From CAZFLM01 sp964519955 (GTDB taxonomy: Bacteria > Armatimonadota > Chthonomonadetes > Chthonomonadales > CAJBBX01): a stretch of DNA of 64,000 bases. Position 1 is the stretch's first letter. Each line of letters opens with the position of its first letter. Both the position numbers and the translations under genes were made by a program. Below, piece by piece: positions 42,892 to 51,072 of the stretch. The stretch is taken from positions 62,001 to 126,000 of the forward strand of contig CAZFLM010000003.1 of assembly GCA_964519955.1 (NCBI GenBank). The letters are read 5' to 3'. A model generated the notes under the pieces. That model saw nothing but the letters and a program-made list of their open reading frames with translations. It did not search any database and was not told where the DNA came from.

Positions 42892-43358
42892 GACGAGGCA
42901 CCGGCTGCCGGGGGTACAGGCCCCCGGCAGCCAGGCTTGCAGCCAACCGTCCTCCGGACGGGCGCAGGGCGAGGCGCGGCCAGAGAGCCGGCCCTGTCGG
43001 TCGGCCTGGGGGCTCGTGCACCGGGGGTACAAGACCCCCGGCAGCCAGGCTTGCAGCCAACCGTCCTCCGGACGGGTGCAGGGCGAGGCGCGTTGGGCGA
43101 GGAGCAGAGGTTGTTGCCGCCTGAGGGCCGACCAATGGGCCCAGTCGTCGCCAGCGGCGACCACCTCGTCCGCGAGGACGACTGGCCGAAGGCCACACTG
43201 CCGGGGGTTTCATACCCCCGGTGCACGGGTGCAGCGCGAGAGGCGCAGACCACCCCGTCCGCGAGGACGATCGGCCGAAGGCCACACTGCCGGGGGTTTG
43301 ACACCCCCGGTGCGCGATTGGCCGAGCGTTCTATGTCCCGCGGTGAACGGGTGAACCC
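42892..43358. repeat. Gene-free 467 bp with two families of tandem hairpin repeats
   Basis: Family one: GCAGCCAGGCTTGCAGCCAA units starting at 42927 and 43041 (114-bp period), each preceded by CCGGGGGTACA..CCCCCGG and followed by CCGTCCTCCGGACGGG. Family two: GCCGAAGGCCACACTGCCGG units at 43185 and 43274 (89-bp period), with CCGGGGGTTTCATACCCCCGG-type palindromes and CGTCCGCGAGGACGA. The first begins a few bases after the GH36 stop. No coding potential. Confidence 0.8.
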
Positions 43359-44132
43359 ATGCAACTGCGAGTAGCAGGCGCACAGATGTCCGTGACGGAC
43401 GACATCGCCGCGAACGTGTCCTCGATCGAGCGGGCCATCGCCTACGCGGCGCGCGAAGGCGCCGACATCGTGCTGACGCCGGAGGGCTCGCTCAGCGGCT
43501 ACACGCACGAGTTCGACGAGGCGGCGGTTGAGGAGGCGCTGCGGCATGTGACGAGAACGGCCGCAGCAGCACGGGTGGGCCTGGCGCTGGGCACGTGCTT
43601 CGTCGAGCCGGAGGACGGGCGCTGCTACAACCAGGTGCGCTTCTACCGGGCCGACGGCCAGTATCTGGGCTTCCACAGCAAGACGCTGACGTGCGGCACG
43701 ATGACCGACCCGCCGCGCGGCGAGATCGAGCACTACGCCGTCGCGCCGCTGCGTGCATTCGAGCTGGGCGGCGTCGCCGTTGGCGCGCTCATCTGCAACG
43801 ACCTGTGGGCCAACCCGGGCTGCACGCCGCAGGACGACCCGCACCTCACGCACCGGCTGGCGCGGATGGGCGCGCGGATCGTGTTCCACGCGGTGAACGG
43901 CGGACGCGGCGGACCGGATGCCGAGCTGAACTGGCGCTACCACGAGGCCAACCTGCTGATGCGCGCCGCGGCCAGCCGCCTCTGGATCGTGACGGTCGAC
44001 AACTGCGACCCGCCGGACATCCCGTGCTCTGCACCGTCGGGCGTCGTGACGCCGGAGGGACGGTGGGCGGTTCAGGCCCCGCCGCGCGGCGAGCAGCTCT
44101 TCGTGCACGACATCGAGGTGGCCGACGGGTAG
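43359..44132 (+). CDS. Carbon-nitrogen hydrolase (nitrilase superfamily)
   Basis: 257-aa cytoplasmic amidase-type enzyme of normal length. Catalytic triad visible: E42 (LTPEGSLSGY), K108 (FHSKTLTC) and C146 (LICNDLW). A helper glutamate may lie in DAELNWRYHEANL. The region ARIVFHAVNGG replaces the more usual asset-type motifs. It hydrolyses an amide or nitrile; the substrate cannot be inferred. Its upstream region is made of hairpin repeats without a clear Shine-Dalgarno (GAACGGGTGAACCC). Downstream lies a YCII-like gene. Confidence 0.88.
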   Translation: MQLRVAGAQMSVTDDIAANVSSIERAIAYAAREGADIVLTPEGSLSGYTHEFDEAAVEEALRHVTRTAAAARVGLALGTCFVEPEDGRCYNQVRFYRADGQYLGFHSKTLTCGTMTDPPRGEIEHYAVAPLRAFELGGVAVGALICNDLWANPGCTPQDDPHLTHRLARMGARIVFHAVNGGRGGPDAELNWRYHEANLLMRAAASRLWIVTVDNCDPPDIPCSAPSGVVTPEGRWAVQAPPRGEQLFVHDIEVADG

Positions 44133-44160
44133 CCGCCGCGGGCAGTTGGTCGCAGCGTGC

Positions 44161-44185
44161 GGCCGCGACGGAGCGCGACCCTCCA
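44161..44185. repeat. Short hairpin repeat GCGACGGAGCGCGACCCTCCA, copy 1
   Basis: The 21 bases at 44165-44185 recur exactly at 53312-53332. The core (GGTCGCG / CGCGACC) is an inverted repeat. Both copies lie shortly after a stop codon. Confidence 0.65.
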
Positions 44186-44289
44186 GAGGTGGTGCGTTCC
44201 CGGCGCGCCGCGGAGGGCGCGCCCCACGATCTGGTGCGGCGCGGTGGTCGCAACGGGATGCGCCTGGTCTGCTCGGAATGGAGGTTGCC

Positions 44290-44574
44290 ATGCCCTACTA
44301 TGCGCTGATCTACCACACGTGCGACGACTACGTGGCGCGGCGCGCGCCGTTCCGCGAGGAGCACCTGGCGCTCGCCCGCGCGGCGCGCAAGCGCAAGGAG
44401 CTGCTGATGGGCGGCGCGTTCACCGACCCCGTCGACATCGGGCTGCTGCTGTGGAAGGCCCCCGACCGCAGCGTCGTGCAGGCGTTCGTCGACACGGACC
44501 CGTACGTGCGAGCGGGCCTGATCGTGCAGTACGAGATCCGCGAATGGACCGTCGTGGTAGGAGGAGACGAGTGA
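44290..44574 (+). CDS. YCII-related small protein
   Basis: 94 aa from the ATG at 44290, chosen because GGAGGTTGCC is directly before it. Ferredoxin-like YCII family pattern: MPYYALIYHTCDDYVARR, FREEHLALARAARKRKELLMGGAF, and DRSVVQAFVDTDPYVRAGLI. Members form dimers with a putative His/Asp active site; the actual reaction is mostly unknown. Its TGA overlaps the GTG of the next gene, so translation is coupled with the beta-helix protein. Confidence 0.85.
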   Translation: MPYYALIYHTCDDYVARRAPFREEHLALARAARKRKELLMGGAFTDPVDIGLLLWKAPDRSVVQAFVDTDPYVRAGLIVQYEIREWTVVVGGDE

Positions 44575-46661
44575 CCATCCTCGGGGCCGCCGCGCTTGCC
44601 ATCGCACTCGCCGCGCCGCTAGCCGCCTCCGCCGACGCCACGTTCTTCGTCTCGCCGAGGGGCGCCGACGCGAACCCCGGCACGAAGGCGCGCCCGTTCG
44701 CCACGCCGCAGCGTGCCCGCGACGCCCTGCGGAACGCCAAGCCTGGCGAGCGGCGCAGCGTGGTCCTCCTGGGCGGAACGTACGAGTTGCGCGAGCCGCT
44801 CGTGCTGGGCGCGCAAGACTCCGGCACCGCGCAGCGCCCGGTGGTCTGGCAGGCGGCGAAGGGCGAGGCGGTCCACCTGATCGGCGGACGGTCCGTGCCG
44901 ACGAGCGCCTTCCGCCCGGTCGACGACGCCGGCATCCTGCCGCGACTCGATCCGAGCGCGCGCGGGCACGTGCTATGCGCCGACCTGAAGGCGCTGGGCA
45001 TCGCGGTGCCGGCGTTCCCGAAGACCTACCACGGCGCGCCGCCCGGGCCGGAGCTGTTCTTTGGCGGGAAGCGCATGTCGCTGGCGCACTGGCCGAACGA
45101 GGGCTGGACCACGATCGACAAGATCGTCGACAACGGATCGAACCCGCGCGAGGGCGACAAGGGCGGCAAGCCGGGCGCCTTCACGTACGCGGGCGACCGG
45201 CCGGCGCGCTGGCGTGCGGAGGAGGGCGTCTGGCTGCAGGGCTACTGGTGCTTCGACTGGTACGACGAGGTCATCCAGGTCGCCAGCATCGACCCCGCGA
45301 CGAAGCGGATCACGCTCGCCGCGCCGCACCTGTACAGCGTGAAGCAAGGCAACCCGTCACCCCGCCGCTTCCGAGCGCTCAACGTGCTGGAGGAGCTGGA
45401 CACGCCGGGCGAGTTCTACATCGACCGCGGGGCCGGCGCGCTGTACTTCTGGCCACCGTCCGACATCGCTGCGAGCCCGGTGGTTCTCTCGATGCTCGCC
45501 GCGCCGCTCATCTCGATGGAGGAGGCGTCGCACGTCACGGTGCGCGGGCTCACGGTCGAGGCGGGGCTGGCAGACGGCATCGAGGTCAAGGACGGCGAGG
45601 ACTGCCGCATCGAGGACTGCGACGTGACGAACCTGCGCGGCATGGGCATCGTCGTGCGCGGCGGGCAGCGGCACCGCGTCACCGGGTGCGACATCCACGA
45701 GACCGGCACGGGCGGCCTGGTGCTGGAGGGCGGCAACCGCAAGACGCTGACCCCCTCCCACCACGAGGCAGTCGACAACCACATCTGGCGCTTCTCGGTG
45801 CACCAGCTCACCGGCGCGTACGGCCTCTCCTTCGGCGGCGTCGGCAACCGCGCGGCGCACAACGTGATCCACGATGCGCCGCACCAGGCCATCTTCGTCG
45901 GCGGCAACGACCACGTGTTCGAGCTGAACGAGGTCTACCGGGTCTGCACGGAGACCGACGACTGCGGCGCGCTCTACAAGGGGAGGAACCCCTCCTGCCG
46001 CGGCAACGTCATCCGCTTCAACTACTGGCACGAGGTCGGCAGCAAGATGGGGCACGGCTCCGCGGCCGTCTACTTCGACGACGGCGACGGCGGCGACCTC
46101 GTGTTCGGCAACGTGTTCCTGCGCTGCGGCGACCCCGGGCGCGGCTCGTTCGGCACGGTCTTCTCGCACGGCGGCCACGACAACCGTGCCGAGAACAACG
46201 TGTTCATCGAGTGCAAGCGCGCGCTTGGATCCGCCCCGTGGAATGACGCGCGGTGGCGGGCCGCGCTGAAGGGCGCTGAGGAGACCTTCTACCCCGAGAA
46301 GCTGCTCAAAGAGGTCGACATCACCAAGCCGCCCTACACGACGCGCTACCCGGAGTTGGTCGGCTTCATGGACCCGCCGCCGAACGCCAAGCGCGTCAAC
46401 CGGGCCAAGCTCAACGTGCTGGTGCGCTGCGGCGAGGCGACGAGCGGCTGGTGGGAGTTCCCGGCGGACGAGAACCTGGTGACCGACGCCGACCCGGGCT
46501 TCGTCGACGCGGCGAGAGGCAACTACCGCCTGCGCAAGGGCGCGCCCGTGTTCGCGAAGCTGAAGGGCTTCGTGCCGATCCCGTTCGACCAGATCGGCCT
46601 GACGCACGGCCGGCGCGAACGGCCAATGCAACCACCGATGAACACAGACACGCACAGATAA
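44571..46661 (+). CDS. Secreted right-handed parallel beta-helix protein (pectate-lyase-like fold)
   Basis: 696 aa, GTG start overlapping the preceding stop (GTGA), with GGAGGAGACGA nearby. Signal peptide ILGAAALAIALAAPLAASA. The mature start DATFFVSPRGADANPGTKARPFATPQRARDAL is typical of pectate-lyase-like beta-helix proteins. Repeating coils follow (ASHVTVRGLTVEAG, DCRIEDCDVTNLRGMGIVV, GNRAAHNVIHDAPHQAIFVGG, GNVIRFNYWHEVGS). Probably acts on an acidic or complex polysaccharide. The last ten residues (PMQPPMNTDTHR) and stop are encoded by a dispersed repeat. A related gene begins at 63286. Confidence 0.85.
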   Translation: MTILGAAALAIALAAPLAASADATFFVSPRGADANPGTKARPFATPQRARDALRNAKPGERRSVVLLGGTYELREPLVLGAQDSGTAQRPVVWQAAKGEAVHLIGGRSVPTSAFRPVDDAGILPRLDPSARGHVLCADLKALGIAVPAFPKTYHGAPPGPELFFGGKRMSLAHWPNEGWTTIDKIVDNGSNPREGDKGGKPGAFTYAGDRPARWRAEEGVWLQGYWCFDWYDEVIQVASIDPATKRITLAAPHLYSVKQGNPSPRRFRALNVLEELDTPGEFYIDRGAGALYFWPPSDIAASPVVLSMLAAPLISMEEASHVTVRGLTVEAGLADGIEVKDGEDCRIEDCDVTNLRGMGIVVRGGQRHRVTGCDIHETGTGGLVLEGGNRKTLTPSHHEAVDNHIWRFSVHQLTGAYGLSFGGVGNRAAHNVIHDAPHQAIFVGGNDHVFELNEVYRVCTETDDCGALYKGRNPSCRGNVIRFNYWHEVGSKMGHGSAAVYFDDGDGGDLVFGNVFLRCGDPGRGSFGTVFSHGGHDNRAENNVFIECKRALGSAPWNDARWRAALKGAEETFYPEKLLKEVDITKPPYTTRYPELVGFMDPPPNAKRVNRAKLNVLVRCGEATSGWWEFPADENLVTDADPGFVDAARGNYRLRKGAPVFAKLKGFVPIPFDQIGLTHGRRERPMQPPMNTDTHR

Positions 46662-46707
46662 CGGCCGGACGGGAACGCAGATGGACGCGGATGGGCGCAG
46701 ATAACGG
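46627..46707. repeat. Inverted relative of the 39.4-kb repeat, forming the end of the beta-helix gene
   Basis: AACCACCGATGAACACAGAC, then ACGCACAGATAAC and AACGCAGATGGACGCGGATG, match the reverse complement of 39545-39613 over about 70 bp with scattered differences. The element supplies the CAC AGA TAA ending of the upstream frame. Confidence 0.7.
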
Positions 46708-46749
46708 CTGGATGCTTGACGGATGCGCTTGGTGCGGTCATCCTGATGC

Positions 46750-46915
46750 TTGTGGGGTAGTCGTCCAGCCCGCGCAGGCGGGCTTCGTGCCGTCGGCGCC
46801 CGGCCGCGCAACCCATGGCAACGGCCCCTCCCGATTCGGGAGGGGTGGCCGAAGGCCGGGGTGGGAAGCCGTCCAGCCCGCGGAGGCGGGCTTCGTGCCG
46901 TCGCAAGGCGCGGTT
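46750..46915. repeat. Two copies of GTCCAGCCCGCxxAGGCGGGCTTCGTGCCGTCG around a second hairpin
   Basis: The unit occurs at about 46762-46796 and 46870-46904, each forming an AGCCCGC..GCGGGCT hairpin. Between them lies GGCCCCTCCCGATTCGGGAGGGGTGGCC. They occupy most of the 319-bp gap before the dihaem/FGE gene. Confidence 0.7.
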
Positions 46916-46980
46916 TCGACCGCCGGCACCGAATCCTGCCGCCGCCGAACCTGTACCAGCTTGACGAAGGAGACAGTCGC

Positions 46981-49900
46981 TTGCTGAAGCACTGGTGGTC
47001 CGCTGCACTCGTTGGCACGATCGTGCTCGTCGCCCTCTCCGTTGCTCGCCCCGATCCGGCGTGGTACTCGCGGAAGCCGACCTGGCAGGAGACGTACGCC
47101 GCCGCGGCCCGCGCCAAGGCCAGGCAGGACACCCTCGCGAAGGCCCAGGTGAGCCCCGGAACGCACATCCAGGACCCAGTCAAGTTGGGCGCCTGGCACC
47201 AGCTCGGGCCCTTCGTGCCGAAGGAGGGACGCGGTTTCGCGATCGCGTTTGGGCCGGAGAAGGGCATCGACCTGACCAAGCCGTGCGGCGGCCTCTCGTG
47301 GGAGAAGGTGTCGTACGAGGATGGGCAGGGGCAGAACCTCAGCGTGCCCGACAACGGCTCGCTCTACCTGTACCGGACGATCACCTCCGACGCGCCGCGC
47401 GTCATCACCGCCTACCTCGGCAGCGACGACGGCCTCGCGGTCTGGCTGAACGGCCGCCAGGTGCTGGCGAACGACGTGCCGCGCGTGGTCGCACCCGACC
47501 AGGACACGGTGCAGCTCGATCTGCGGCAGGGCAAGAACGACCTGCTGCTCAAGGTGTTCAACGGCGTCGGGGGCTCTGGCTTCTACTTCTCGCTGCGCCC
47601 GAACCGCGCCACCGCCACCCACACGACCGCTCTCGACGACCAGCCGATCTGGGCGCTCCTCCAGCGCGACTTCCCCTCACAGGACGCCGCGCGCCAGATG
47701 CGGTGGGAGCAGGAAGACGGCATCTGGGCCGGCGACCCGGACCGGCTGACGGTCCAGACGCTCGCCAAGCGCTACGGCGAGGCCGCGCGCGGCTGGGAGG
47801 CGGATGGCGCCAAGCGCTTCGCCGCCACCGTGCGCGACGCGGCCGGGCTCGCCGAGGTTCGTGCGCTCTACCACAAGGGCCGCGCGTACGATGAGGCAGT
47901 CTCGAAGGCGGCCGGCTTCCCGTGCGAGGCGCTGCGCCTCGCCGTCGCCGACCTGACCGTCACGTACGGGGAGCGCTACCCGAAGGGCGCCGAGTACCTG
48001 GCCCGGATCAAGGGGCTGGAGGACCGGCTGCAGAAGGGAACCGATGACGCGGCAGCGCGCGAACTCCAGTCGCTGCGCCGCGAGGCCCTCCTCGCCAACC
48101 CGCTGCTCGGGTTCGACAAGCTGCTGCTCGTGAAGCGCGGCCACGGCCAGATGGGCTTGCCGCAGAACTGGCAGGGCAACTCCTCGATCCCGGCGACCGG
48201 CTACGACAACGAGATCGACGTGCTCAGCATCTCGACCGGGAAGATGAGCCGGCTGTACCGGCCCGACGGGAGCGCCTTCGTCGGCGACATCGAGCTGCAC
48301 TACGACGCGGACCGCTTCCTCTTCTCGATGCCGGCCGCGCATGGCCGCTTCCAGCTACACGAGCTGCGCACCGACGGCACCGGGCTCCGCCAGGTCACGA
48401 CGGTCGACCAGCCGGACGTCGACAACTACAGCGGCACCTACCTGCCCGACGGGCGCATCGTCTTCTGCTCCACGGCCTGCTACCTCGGCGTGCCGTGCGT
48501 CGGCGGCAGCGACTCGGTCGGCTCGCTCTACCTGCTCAACGAGAAGGACAAGAGCGTCCGCCAGCTCACGTTCGACCAGGACCACTCGTGGTACCCGCAC
48601 GTGACGAACGAAGGCCAGGTGATGTACACGCGCTGGGAGTACAGCGACATCCCCCACTACTTCTCGCGCATCGTCTTCAAGATGAACCCGGACGGCACGA
48701 GCCAGTTCGCACACTACGGCTCCAACTCGTACTGGCCGAACACCCCCATGTACGCGCGCTCGATCCCCAACGACCCGAGCAAGTTCGTCGCCATCGTCTC
48801 CGGACACCACGGTGTCGCGCGCATGGGCGAGTTGGTCATCTTCGATCCGTCGAAGGGCCGCCAGGAAGCCGCCGCCGTCGTGCAGCGCATCCCCGGCTAC
48901 CGCAAGCCCGTCACGCCGACGATCGCGGACCAACTCGTCGCCTCGTCGACGCCGCGTTTCCTGCACCCCTACCCGCTGAGCGGCAAGTACTTCCTCGTAT
49001 CGTGCCAGCCGGACGGCCATCCGTGGGGCATCTACCTGGCCGATATCTACGACAACCTGGTCTGCCTCGCGGAGATGCCGGACTACGCCCTGCTGGAGCC
49101 CGTGCCGATCCAGAAGCGCACGGCGCCGCCCGCCATCCCGGACCGCGTCAAGCTCGCCGACAAAACCGCAACCGTCTTCCTCGAGGACGTGTACCGCGGC
49201 CCCGGCCTGCGTGGCGTGCCGCGCGGCTCCGTCAAGGCGCTGCGGGTGATCGCGAACCACTACGGCTACCGCGGCATGGGTGGACATGTGGAGGTCGGCG
49301 TCGACGGGCCGTGGGATGTGAAGCGCATCCTGGGCACCGTGCCGGTGGACCGCGACGGCTCCGCGATGTTCAAGGTGCCCGCCAACCTGCCGATCATCGT
49401 CCAGCCCCTCGACGCACAGGGCCGGGCGCTCGCCACCATGCGCTCCTGGTACACCGCGATGCCCGGCGAGGTCGCCACGTGCGTCGGCTGCCACGAGTCG
49501 CAGAACTCGTCGCCGATGACGCACCTGGCCGCCTACACGCGGCGCAAGGCGGTGGACATCCAGCCCTGGCTCGGCCCGGCGCGCGGCTTCAGCTTCGAGC
49601 GCGAGGTGCAGCAGCAGGTCCTCCAGCCCTACTGCGTGAGCTGCCACAACGGCCGCACCCAGTCGAAGGGCGTCGCCATCGCCGACTTCCGCGCGAAGGC
49701 CGACGTGCCGGAGTACCGCGGCCGCTTCACGCCCGCCTACGAAGCGCTGCATCGCTACGTGCGCCGCCCCGGCAACGAGAGCGACTACCGCATGCCGATG
49801 GCGGCCGAGTGGAACGCGAACACCAGCGAGTTGGTCCAGTTGCTGAAGAAGGGGCACTACGGTGTCAGCCTGCCCCGCGAGGCGTGGGACCGGCTCTACA

Positions 49901-51072
49901 CGTGGATCGACCTGAACGTGCCGTGCCATGGCGTCTGGGCGGCGATCAGCGGCAACGCGGGGCGCCAGAACGCCCGCATGCGCGAACTAGCGGCCCTCTA
50001 CGGCGGCTCGGACGTCGACCACGAGGCGATGCCGCCCGCGCTGCCGGCGCCGAAGGCTGCCAGTGTGCCTGCCCAGCGGATCGAGCCGGCCGCAGCCCCC
50101 GCCCGCGAGCCGGAGACTAGCCTCGCATCGGCGCGCCAACCCGGGGCGACGGCGGCTCCGGCGATGCGCACCGTGAAGCTGCCCGGCGGCCAGGAGTTGC
50201 GCCTCGTGCGCATCCCGACCGGCTCCTTCAGCATGGGCAGCGCCGACGGCGGCCCGGACGAGCGCCCGGTCTCCCAGGTTCGCGTCCAGAGCGGCTTCTG
50301 GATGGGCCAGTTCGAGGTGACGAACGCCCAGTACGCGCTGTTCGACCCGACGCACGACAGCGGCGTGGTCTCGATGCACAACAAGGACCACGACACGCGC
50401 GGCTATGATCTCACCGGCCCCGCGCAGCCCGTGGTCCGCGTCTCCTGGCAGGATGCGATGCGCTTCTGTGAGTGGCTCTCCAAACAGACGGGCGAGACGT
50501 TCGCGCTGCCGACCGAGGCGCAGTGGGAGTACGCCGCGCGCGCCGGATCGGCCGGCCCGTTCTGGTTCGGCGGCCTCGACACGGACTTCTCGCGCTTCGC
50601 CAACCTGGGCGACCGCAACCTGCGCTCGCTGGCGGTCCAGGGTCTGCCGCCGCGCCCCGTCGCCAATCCGGACCCGCTGCTCGACTGGGTGCCGAAGGAA
50701 GACCGCTTCGACGACGGCGCGCTGATCACGGCGAATGTCGGGCTGTGTGCCGCCAACCCGTGGGGGCTCTACGACATGCTGGGCAACGCCGCCGAGTGGA
50801 CGCGCACCGCCTACCGCCCGTACCCGTACAACGCCGCCGATGGCCGCGAGGGCGCGAGCGCGGATGGCGACAAGGTCGTGCGCGGCGGCTCGTGGTTCGA
50901 CCGCCCGAAGCGCTGCACGTCCTCGTTCCGGCTCAGCTACCCGGCGTGGCAGGGCGTCTACAACGTGGGCTTCCGCGTCATCTGCCTGAGCGCGAAGCAG
51001 CCAGGTAGCGGTCGATTCGCTTCAGCGTCGACGCGAACTGGCTTGCAGCCGGTGCGTTCGATCCGGCCTTAG
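46981..51072 (+). CDS. Hydrazine-synthase-alpha-like dihaem protein fused to an FGE-sulfatase domain
   Basis: 1363 aa from a TTG start at 46981, chosen for the AAGGAGA upstream and the signal anchor it begins (LKHWWSAALVGTIVLVALSVA). Order: sandwich domain about 60-210 resembling PA14-type modules (AYLGSDDGLAVWLNGRQVLAN); helical part to 350; beta-propeller-like middle (GDIELHYDADRFLFSMP, GRIVFCSTACYLG, SWYPHVTNEGQVMYTRWEY) as in HzsA. Two c-type haem motifs follow, C834-VGCH838 and C885-VSCH889. An FGE-sulfatase/SUMF1 domain spans 1062-1340 (IPTGSFSMGSADGG, PTEAQWEYAARAGS, VVRGGSW). The FGE part has one Cys (KRCTSSFR) where formylglycine enzymes use two. Expected outside the cytoplasm. Function unknown. 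It overlaps the convergent gene by 95 bp. Confidence 0.82.
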   Translation: MLKHWWSAALVGTIVLVALSVARPDPAWYSRKPTWQETYAAAARAKARQDTLAKAQVSPGTHIQDPVKLGAWHQLGPFVPKEGRGFAIAFGPEKGIDLTKPCGGLSWEKVSYEDGQGQNLSVPDNGSLYLYRTITSDAPRVITAYLGSDDGLAVWLNGRQVLANDVPRVVAPDQDTVQLDLRQGKNDLLLKVFNGVGGSGFYFSLRPNRATATHTTALDDQPIWALLQRDFPSQDAARQMRWEQEDGIWAGDPDRLTVQTLAKRYGEAARGWEADGAKRFAATVRDAAGLAEVRALYHKGRAYDEAVSKAAGFPCEALRLAVADLTVTYGERYPKGAEYLARIKGLEDRLQKGTDDAAARELQSLRREALLANPLLGFDKLLLVKRGHGQMGLPQNWQGNSSIPATGYDNEIDVLSISTGKMSRLYRPDGSAFVGDIELHYDADRFLFSMPAAHGRFQLHELRTDGTGLRQVTTVDQPDVDNYSGTYLPDGRIVFCSTACYLGVPCVGGSDSVGSLYLLNEKDKSVRQLTFDQDHSWYPHVTNEGQVMYTRWEYSDIPHYFSRIVFKMNPDGTSQFAHYGSNSYWPNTPMYARSIPNDPSKFVAIVSGHHGVARMGELVIFDPSKGRQEAAAVVQRIPGYRKPVTPTIADQLVASSTPRFLHPYPLSGKYFLVSCQPDGHPWGIYLADIYDNLVCLAEMPDYALLEPVPIQKRTAPPAIPDRVKLADKTATVFLEDVYRGPGLRGVPRGSVKALRVIANHYGYRGMGGHVEVGVDGPWDVKRILGTVPVDRDGSAMFKVPANLPIIVQPLDAQGRALATMRSWYTAMPGEVATCVGCHESQNSSPMTHLAAYTRRKAVDIQPWLGPARGFSFEREVQQQVLQPYCVSCHNGRTQSKGVAIADFRAKADVPEYRGRFTPAYEALHRYVRRPGNESDYRMPMAAEWNANTSELVQLLKKGHYGVSLPREAWDRLYTWIDLNVPCHGVWAAISGNAGRQNARMRELAALYGGSDVDHEAMPPALPAPKAASVPAQRIEPAAAPAREPETSLASARQPGATAAPAMRTVKLPGGQELRLVRIPTGSFSMGSADGGPDERPVSQVRVQSGFWMGQFEVTNAQYALFDPTHDSGVVSMHNKDHDTRGYDLTGPAQPVVRVSWQDAMRFCEWLSKQTGETFALPTEAQWEYAARAGSAGPFWFGGLDTDFSRFANLGDRNLRSLAVQGLPPRPVANPDPLLDWVPKEDRFDDGALITANVGLCAANPWGLYDMLGNAAEWTRTAYRPYPYNAADGREGASADGDKVVRGGSWFDRPKRCTSSFRLSYPAWQGVYNVGFRVICLSAKQPGSGRFASASTRTGLQPVRSIRP

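Noticed and set aside
42903..43320. CRISPR array
   Set aside because: Only two copies of each unit, periods of 114 and 89 bp, long palindromic cores, no cas gene; these are hairpin repeats.
45357..47354. 665-codon open frame on the minus strand
   Set aside because: Covers the beta-helix and dihaem genes in antisense; no recognisable domain.
46981..51072. Evidence for anammox (hydrazine synthesis)
   Set aside because: Only an HzsA-like domain is present, with no HzsB/HzsC or hydrazine dehydrogenase nearby, and it is fused to an FGE domain in a glycan context.
46981..51072. True sulfatase-activating (formylglycine-generating) enzyme
   Set aside because: The C-terminal domain keeps the fold motifs but has a single Cys in the active-site region, and no sulfatase gene is visible in the window.
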